In this document: piece by piece, positions 15,915-20,519 of the stretch | Layout of the letters: each line of letters begins with the position of its first letter | Position numbering within the stretch: the stretch's first letter is position 1 | Origin: Tritrichomonas foetus | Taxonomy: Eukaryota; Parabasalia; Tritrichomonadida; Tritrichomonadidae | Length of the DNA stretch: 20,519 nucleotides | Assembly: GCA_001839685.1 (NCBI GenBank) | Contig: MLAK01001328.1 | Span: forward strand, 1-20,519 | Direction of reading: 5' to 3' | The notes under the pieces: model-generated | Databases searched by the model: none | The model's input: the letters and a program-made list of their open reading frames with translations, nothing else | What the model was told of the DNA's origin: nothing | Program-made: the position numbers and the translations under genes

Positions 15915-16475
15915 TTATTCGATGATGTAGAATGACTCAAGAGTGGAGTGAAGTTCACCCGACGGGAGGATCATTTCTGCTGACATAACCTTTCCAAGTG
16001 AATCGGTGAGAATAACATGCTGTTTGAGTCCATTAACAATTTTTGTTCGATAAGCCATCACTTTTGGTGCTGTAACAAGAACGTTATTTTGTTTCTGGAT
16101 CAAATTAATCATTTCATTCATTTGGTTGTCAGAAAAGTTGTCTGGGTTCTGCCAGCGGTAGGCTCCAAGCATTGGTCTGGTTCCAATTGGTCTTTCGACT
16201 GATGTAATTCGGACTTTAAGATCGCGTGGAACATACATTGTCATTTTGAAAATTAGGGTTGGTTCGACTTTGATAATAAGCTGAAGATTGTATCCGTTTA
16301 CGATTTGAATCTTTGCGGAAGCGATTTCGAATTCGTGATTGGCAGCTTCGGGGAAGAGGTGCTGCATGTTCCTTTGGAGGAAGGGAACAACAGCCTGAAC
16401 ATGTTGTGAGGAAACTTCAATGTCTTGATATCCTCCTGGTATGGAGATTGATAAAGCAAGCAATAAAGCAAGCAT
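15915..16475 (-). CDS. Secreted two-domain cystatin (cysteine peptidase inhibitor)
   Basis: Cystatins block papain-like cysteine peptidases, and trichomonads have such inhibitors (trichocystatins). The 186-residue protein starts with a short hydrophobic signal peptide (MLALLLALSISI), so it should enter the secretory pathway. Domain 1 has the N-terminal glycine pair (G14-G15), a helix (SSQHVQAVVPFLQRNM) and the central loop QIVNG (57-61), a perfect QxVxG motif. Domain 2, from about residue 104, repeats the plan: GAYRW in place of the glycine element, a helix (SDNQMNEMINLIQKQN), then KIVNG (145-149), where Lys replaces Gln. Domain 1 is therefore expected to be the active inhibitor and domain 2 altered. 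No cystatin-type disulfides are seen. The ATG at 16475 directly begins the signal peptide; the stop is TAAA. Family assignment is by motif and layout. Confidence 0.8.
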   Translation of the reverse strand: MLALLLALSISIPGGYQDIEVSSQHVQAVVPFLQRNMQHLFPEAANHEFEIASAKIQIVNGYNLQLIIKVEPTLIFKMTMYVPRDLKVRITSVERPIGTRPMLGAYRWQNPDNFSDNQMNEMINLIQKQNNVLVTAPKVMAYRTKIVNGLKQHVILTDSLGKVMSAEMILPSGELHSTLESFYIIE

Positions 16476-17084
16476 TTTTATGGTGCTTTTTGAATAAATC
16501 CAAAATTTTAGAAATTATCACAAACTGATGACAAATCTAATAAATCGAATAATTACCCCTTCAATTTTTAACGATAATCTTATCAATTCATTCAAATAGA
16601 ATGGATATTTGGGTACATTTGACCATTTTTCTTAATATCTTCTAATTTATGATATTATTGAGACTATATAAAGCATATATCATGTTTATAGTTATTGTTA
16701 ATTACAATAAAATCAAAAATATTGGGAATTAAGAAAGTAAAAATGGAATATTAGTGTTTTTAGAAATAATTCATGAGGAAATTTTGAATGTCATTTGACA
16801 AATTTCAATATGTCTGACATTTGCAAATTTTGTTTCACTATCTGCGAATGAGATTATTTTTGATGGCCATGTCACAAATATTTCATATGATAGATCATTA
16901 AAAAAGTGAATACAAATTTGTTAGCTTCTACTGAGGATTTCGATCATACTTCCTCATGAGGAAGATTGCATCCTTTTTTGAATAAATAAAAATATTGATA
17001 AAATTATATAATTTATTTAATAGCTATATGAAAATCAAATGATTTCAAGGAATTTCATGAAAACATAAAATTGATTTTCAAATG
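16476..17084. other. Intergenic region between cystatin and RNase H2B genes
   Basis: AT-rich, no gene seen. It contains the 5' flank of the cystatin gene (minus strand), and a 16-bp perfect palindrome at 16949-16964, about 120 bp beyond the stop of the RNase H2B gene. Confidence 0.5.
16949..16964. repeat. 16-bp perfect palindrome CTTCCTCATGAGGAAG
   Basis: The sequence equals its own reverse complement over 16 bases with no spacer, and is richer in G+C than its surroundings. It lies about 120 bp past the RNase H2B stop codon and 474 bp upstream of the cystatin ATG. It is a candidate binding site for a dimeric protein; no function is known. Confidence 0.65.
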
Positions 17085-17801
17085 TCATTTTGATTTAATA
17101 GGACTAAAATAGGCTGTTATTTCTTTGACTCCTTTTAATACTTTTGGTGTTCTCTTCTTTCTTGGCTTATGTTGGGGTGAAGATGTTGGAGTTTGGAAAT
17201 CAACCGGTTGAGTTGTTTTTATTAATGCAGGCGAAAATGTTTCTACACGAGATTCATTCATCCTGAAGTAAAACTTTGACGCAAACTTCAGAGGTAAATA
17301 ATGGCGAAAAATATCAAAAGCTTTCTGACGAATGATATAATCCGGAAATATTCCTTTAGTATCGATGTATTGGCATATGCTTTTAAATTTCCTGTCAAGA
17401 AAATCCATCATTTTTGATTCAATATAAGCCCAATAGATTTGATCGTAGAACATTGAAATATCACCAAATTTGACCATATATATAATTAGTAAATCTGCTA
17501 TCACTTCATAATTGGTTGCTTTGAAATAAGTCTCCATATTATAATATTCATTTCCTCTGGTCATAAAAAGTGGCAGTGCTACAAGAATAGGATGAAATTG
17601 AACAGCTAAAATTAATTCACCTCTGGAAATGACTTGATTATTTACAAAAAAAGAATGTGATTTTGTGCCAACATCAAAAACTTCATATAAATAGTTTTTA
17701 CTGAGAATAAATGGCACATTCTCGTCTGTTCTTGGATGAGGCAACATGAACACTTTTGGCTTCTTTCCTAGTGACAAAGGAAGAAGTGAAACCCGCGCCA
17801 T
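17085..17801 (-). CDS. RNASEH2B: Ribonuclease H2 subunit B (Ydr279/RNASEH2B family)
   Basis: RNase H2B is a noncatalytic subunit of the nuclear RNase H2 complex, which removes ribonucleotides from DNA and resolves RNA-DNA hybrids. The N-terminal part fits the family: YLYEVFDVGTKSHSFFVNNQ (37-56) then VISRGELILAVQFHPILVAL, which parallels the human pattern of a hydrophobic strand, H-S-[FW]-F-[IV]-N, and a G-x-L-x-x-A-x-x-x-x-P-x-[FL] segment. A helical wedge domain follows to about 180. The C-terminus is basic (KPRKKRTPK, 212-220, a likely nuclear signal) and ends with KEITAYF (226-232), a PCNA-binding PIP box at the same place as KSIDTFF in the human subunit. At 238 residues it is shorter than the human protein. 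The ATG at 17801 is first in the frame; the stop is TAAA. Subunits A and C are not in the window. Confidence 0.85.
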   Translation of the reverse strand: MARVSLLPLSLGKKPKVFMLPHPRTDENVPFILSKNYLYEVFDVGTKSHSFFVNNQVISRGELILAVQFHPILVALPLFMTRGNEYYNMETYFKATNYEVIADLLIIYMVKFGDISMFYDQIYWAYIESKMMDFLDRKFKSICQYIDTKGIFPDYIIRQKAFDIFRHYLPLKFASKFYFRMNESRVETFSPALIKTTQPVDFQTPTSSPQHKPRKKRTPKVLKGVKEITAYFSPIKSK

Positions 17802-17893
17802 TGAGCACCGGTGAAGTTCCTCAGGATGTTCACTCGATGAAATGACGAATCAACGTAGAATTCAAAATTTATATGGGTTTACTATTTAATCCT

Positions 17894-17965
17894 ATAAACA
17901 AAGAGTTTTTTATAATAATTTAACATTTCAATATTTATATTCGTGAAAAAAAGCTCTTTGTTTAT
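17894..17965. repeat. 72-bp near-perfect hairpin
   Basis: ATAAACAAAGAG (17894-17905) pairs with CTCTTTGTTTAT (17954-17965). After one T-G position five more T-A pairs (17907-17911 with 17948-17952) extend the stem to about 18 bp around a 36-nt AT-rich loop. It is the strongest inverted repeat I see in the window. It lies 93 bp upstream of the RNase H2B ATG and about 170 bp past the desulfurase stop. It may be a small-RNA precursor, a miniature element, or a 3'-end or boundary signal. Confidence 0.7.
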
Positions 17966-18060
17966 CGAAACCATTATATCTACTAGTTATATACTATGTG
18001 ATATTAGGTTATTTACGAGTAGAAAAGCGCATGAATCAGCAAAATATAGATATCTGAATC

Positions 18061-18073
18061 ATTAACGGTTAAT
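18061..18073. promoter_or_regulatory. Palindromic Myb-recognition-like site ATTAACGGTTAAT
   Basis: The core fits the T. vaginalis M3 core promoter motif, (A/G/T)(A/G)C(G/C)G(T/C)T(T/A/G), on both strands: AACGGTTA forward and AACCGTTA reverse. It is 260 bp upstream of the RNase H2B ATG, farther than M3 usually sits, so a core promoter role is doubtful. Confidence 0.3.
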
Positions 18074-18131
18074 GGCCAATTTATGGTAAATTTATACTTT
18101 ACTCTACTACGAACTTCGATTTAGAATAATA

Positions 18132-19469
18132 TTACTGCTGAGGTAAGTGAGATAGAATATCATCAGCCAATAAATTCGCTGCCCGAATCACTGTTTCTTT
18201 TGTCAAACCACATCCAACCGAAATTCTGAATGTTCCAAAAGCAAAACATTCATCGAGTCCAACTGCTGCCAGAATACTTGACATTTGGCGACATTTAGAA
18301 TGGCAAGCTGATCCAACTGATGTGCAAACCTTATCAGAGAGACGACTCACAACATCCATCGCTTCAAGTCCTTTAAATGAAATCGATAATGTTCCTGGAA
18401 GACATCCCAGTTTCATTAAACAGTTCTTCAAATTTTCAATATTTTCATTGTTGTTACTATTTTCGTAATTTTTCTCACTATTGATAAGTTCATTAATTAC
18501 TTGCTTAAAAGTACAATTAAATAAATGTTCATTAAGCATCCCATTTACTTTAATTGGCACTTTGTTATTTATTCTTTCCTTTATGATATTAAAAAGCGAT
18601 AAAACAAAATCAGATTGCATTTCAAGTCTTTCAATTATTTCATTGTTGGCAATTTCTGCAGCTTTTCCTAAACCAGCAATTCCTGTAATATTTTCTGTTC
18701 CTGGTCTTAAACCCCTTTCTTGTCCAGCACCATGTAAAATAGTTCTTGGAATTTGTACATCTTTTCTGATAAAAAGGGCGCCAACGCCTTTCGGACCGTA
18801 AAATTTGTGTGCTGCAACAGAAAGTAAGTCACAATGAAGAAAGTTTACTTTAACTGGAACTTTCCCTATTGCTTGGGCACAATCAGTATGAAGTAAAGGA
18901 AATTCGCTATTTAGCTGTTTCCTTTGATTCTCAATTAAATTGAATACTTCAGGAACGTTTAATAATGTGCCAATTTCATTATTTGCAAACATGATTGAAA
19001 CCAAACAAGTGTTTTCATTCACTTTTTCTAAAACAAAATGTGGATCTATTTGTCCTTGTGCATTTACTGGAATTTCCACAATTTTGGCATCATAAAGCTC
19101 TGATGCAAATTTACAAGTTTCTTTTACAGAAGGATGATCGACACAAGATATGATGATTTCACATGTTTTTGAAGGAAACATGGTTTTGAACTTATGGCAT
19201 GCACCAAAAATTGCAATGTTGTTTGATTCTGACCCACATGAAGTGAAAATTAATTCAGAAGATTTACATCCAAGAAGTTTTGCCAAATTATTTCTTGAAT
19301 CTTCTATGACTTCATGTGCATGGTTTCCATAGAAATGAGCTGATGAAGCATTTCCAAAATTTCCATCAAAAAAGTTTGTGCCAAGGGTGGCTGCCATGAC
19401 TTTACTAACTTCTGGATGAAGTGGTGTTGTTGCATTGTAATCTAAATAGATGGGAAAATTCTCGCTCAT
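18132..19469 (-). CDS. Class V cysteine desulfurase / selenocysteine lyase-like enzyme
   Basis: This 445-residue PLP enzyme of the NifS/IscS/SCLY family releases sulfur from cysteine (or selenium from selenocysteine). Key residues are present: H112 in VDHPS stacking on PLP, D196 in HTDCAQ, the PLP lysine K222 in AHKFYGPKG, the R-P-G-T-E-N block (255-260), and C389 in VGSACHS as the persulfide cysteine. The N-terminus starts at once with the family motif IYLDYNATTPLHPE (7-20), leaving no room for a hydrogenosomal presequence, so a cytosolic location is likely, unlike the hydrogenosomal IscS of trichomonads. The QERGLRPGTEN and ACHS details resemble mammalian selenocysteine lyase more than IscS. 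An insert near 325-350 is Asn/Glu-rich (NSNNNENIENL). Which of desulfurase or lyase activity dominates cannot be told from sequence. Confidence 0.92.
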   Translation of the reverse strand: MSENFPIYLDYNATTPLHPEVSKVMAATLGTNFFDGNFGNASSAHFYGNHAHEVIEDSRNNLAKLLGCKSSELIFTSCGSESNNIAIFGACHKFKTMFPSKTCEIIISCVDHPSVKETCKFASELYDAKIVEIPVNAQGQIDPHFVLEKVNENTCLVSIMFANNEIGTLLNVPEVFNLIENQRKQLNSEFPLLHTDCAQAIGKVPVKVNFLHCDLLSVAAHKFYGPKGVGALFIRKDVQIPRTILHGAGQERGLRPGTENITGIAGLGKAAEIANNEIIERLEMQSDFVLSLFNIIKERINNKVPIKVNGMLNEHLFNCTFKQVINELINSEKNYENSNNNENIENLKNCLMKLGCLPGTLSISFKGLEAMDVVSRLSDKVCTSVGSACHSKCRQMSSILAAVGLDECFAFGTFRISVGCGLTKETVIRAANLLADDILSHLPQQ

Positions 19470-19756
19470 GAGAAATAATCACAAATTGTAATTAGCCTTG
19501 ATTTCTCAAAAAATTGACCTAATTATTCAATTTTAAACAACTGAATATTAAGTTATTCTCATTATTCCAAGTAGTTCATTAAATATTGATAAGTGCTTTA
19601 ATGAAATAACTAGAAAGTTAATTGTTAAATGATTGATGTTCAATAGAGAACAAAATATTCGAATTTTTAACTAGTTTACAGAATTGAATATCTATTGAAT
19701 AGTTGAATTAAAACCACTTTGAAATATGAGATTGATGATTCTCTTCACATCCGTAA

Positions 19757-19891
19757 ATGCCACAAATAAAAAGCAATTTATTCGGTCATGAAAATGAACA
19801 TCAAAAGAAGCTTTCTCAAGCCAATTGCGAAATGAATTTGCTCTCAACAATCAAGCCTCATTCTATTTTCTTTAGAAGTCATACAGCATGA
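19757..19891 (+). CDS. Possible 44-codon small ORF
   Basis: An ATG directly after an in-frame TAA opens 44 codons to TGA. The peptide has mixed, hydrophilic composition (His, Gln, Lys, Asn, Glu) unlike typical translations of AT-rich spacer. No family is recognised. Several frames of this size are expected by chance in the window's spacers. Confidence 0.18.
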   Translation: MPQIKSNLFGHENEHQKKLSQANCEMNLLSTIKPHSIFFRSHTA

Positions 19892-19994
19892 CAAAGATTA
19901 AATTTAAGAGAGAATTGGCAGTAACACACAATTCTGCTTGGAAATAAACAAAATCAATTTCTTTTGTTTGGAATAAAGAATGAAATGAAATATA

Positions 19995-20043
19995 GGGAGC
20001 AAGCGAGATTTAAATCCAACTTCAAGTCTCCGCATTCACTCCC
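19995..20043 (-). ncRNA. Possible structured RNA or terminator-like hairpin
   Basis: Read on the minus strand, GGGAGTGA pairs with TTGCTCCC (five Watson-Crick, two G-U and one A-U pair). After a 2-nt bulge, GCG pairs with CGC, and AGA with TCT, giving about 14 pairs in 49 nt. The G-U pairs exist only on the minus strand, which favours a minus-strand transcript, perhaps the 3' region of the gene at 20101. It is not a tRNA. No known RNA family is recognised. Confidence 0.3.
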
Positions 20044-20100
20044 AGAAAAAGAATGAAAAAGGGGAAAGCAAAAAAAAAAAAAAAATCCGCGCTGCTGGAA

Positions 20101-20502
20101 TTAGTAGTTTATTTCTTCATCCTCTACTTGGATCTTACACTTCAACTTAAACTCTTCATCATCACCACATAAGCAATCCTCTTCCCAAGAATCACCATAG
20201 GTATTTTCAAATTCCTCAGCTTTGATAGGACACTCTGGAGTGAATTTAGGTATAATAAACCACTTAATCGTCCTCGCTGCGTCTTCTTTATACATCCTAC
20301 GTATGAACTTCCCAAATGCTGGTGAGTTTGGATCACAAATCTTCAGCCTCAACTCTTCCAACTTACCTTTAATGTATCCCAATCTATCTTCCAGATGATC
20401 GTCGTTGAGAAGATTTTCAACAACTTGAATGTCTTCACCTCCTATCACATCTTTAAATTCATCAGGAGCCCTTTTGAGAAAGTTAACTAATTTAGCTTTC
20501 AT
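20101..20502 (-). CDS. Unrecognised acidic protein, possibly partial at the window edge
   Basis: From the ATG at 20502 the frame gives 133 residues. The N-terminal half is helical and mixed-charge (LVNFLKRAPDEFKDVIGG, then ENLLNDDHLEDRLGYIKG). A basic aromatic middle follows (FIRRMYKEDAARTIKWF), and the C-terminus is very acidic with three cysteines near DCLCGDDEEFKLKC. No domain is recognised. Upstream of the ATG the frame is still open to the last base of the window, so the true start may lie outside. Codon choice and G+C look different from the AT-rich neighbours, and a homopolymer A-run and a hairpin lie directly downstream, which raises the possibility of a mobile-element fragment. This is speculation. 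Confidence 0.55.
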   Translation of the reverse strand: MKAKLVNFLKRAPDEFKDVIGGEDIQVVENLLNDDHLEDRLGYIKGKLEELRLKICDPNSPAFGKFIRRMYKEDAARTIKWFIIPKFTPECPIKAEEFENTYGDSWEEDCLCGDDEEFKLKCKIQVEDEEINY

Positions 20503-20519
20503 ATTCGCGATGGCGTTAA

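Larger units (their letters stand above)
17802..18131. other. Intergenic region with strong hairpin and Myb-type site
   Basis: This is the 5' flank of the RNase H2B gene (minus strand) and the 3' flank of the desulfurase gene. It has an initiator-like TCATTTCATC on the minus strand about 35 nt before the RNase H2B ATG, the 72-bp hairpin at 17894-17965, and the palindrome ATTAACGGTTAAT at 18061-18073. No gene is visible. Confidence 0.5.
19470..20100. other. Intergenic region with an RNA-like hairpin and an A-run
   Basis: This is the 5' flank of the desulfurase gene and the 3' flank of the gene at 20101. A 44-codon ATG frame (+, 19757-19891; includes LFGHENEHQKKLSQANCE) has coding-like composition but could be chance. 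A nested hairpin lies at 19995-20043 and a run of 16 A near 20070-20085, on the + strand. Confidence 0.45.

Noticed and set aside
19995..20043. tRNA gene, suggested by GATTTAAATCC resembling a B box
   Set aside because: The segment is only 49 nt, the T-stem does not pair, and no anticodon arm or proper acceptor stem can be drawn.

Overview
The window reads as nuclear DNA of a parabasalid protist (a trichomonad of the Trichomonas/Tritrichomonas kind). The strongest pointer is a gene at 13886-15421 whose N-terminus looks like the initiator-binding domain (IBP39 family), known to me only from trichomonads. Supporting signs are AT-rich DNA with apparently intron-free genes, short gene spacing, a secreted cystatin, a divergent ankyrin-type protein, two enzymes of bacterial type (ApbE and a beta-phosphoglucomutase-like HAD phosphatase), and several stop codons that overlap the TAAA tetranucleotide described as a poly(A) signal in Trichomonas vaginalis. 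Species cannot be fixed from the sequence alone.

Layout. 1-1161: gene-free. 1162-2595 (+): Arf GTPase-activating protein with a long Q/G/M/F-rich tail carrying NPF and DLF motifs. 2880-3596 (-): coiled-coil protein whose reading frame continues upstream through one in-frame TAA to an ATG at 3779. 3902-4453 (+): unrecognised acidic protein. 4871-5596 (+): coiled-coil protein with a possible degenerate CAP-like C-terminus. 5597-6148: possible decayed gene. 6149-7465 (-): golgin-84-like tail-anchored coiled coil, divergent from 7526-8170 (+), a HAD phosphatase, with only 60 bp between start codons. 8171-9255: gene-poor. 9256-10227 (-): FAD:protein FMN transferase. 10584-12256 (-): ankyrin-like protein split by a frameshift near 10980. 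12257-13885: long gene-free stretch with clustered inverted repeats. 13886-15421 (+): initiator-binding-domain protein with an M/N/Q-rich tail. 15915-16475 (-): secreted two-domain cystatin. 17085-17801 (-): RNase H2 subunit B with a C-terminal PIP box. 18132-19469 (-): class V cysteine desulfurase/selenocysteine lyase-like enzyme. 20101-20502 (-): unrecognised protein, possibly continuing past the window edge.

The genes do not form a pathway; they are single transcription units. Themes are membrane traffic (ArfGAP, golgin-like), transcription and genome maintenance (IBD protein, RNase H2B), sulfur and flavin cofactor handling (desulfurase, ApbE), and protease control (cystatin). The items most worth follow-up are the IBD protein with its prion-like tail and acidic end, the two-headed cystatin, a 16-nt leader shared by two genes, and strong inverted repeats between genes, above all the 72-bp hairpin at 17894-17965.
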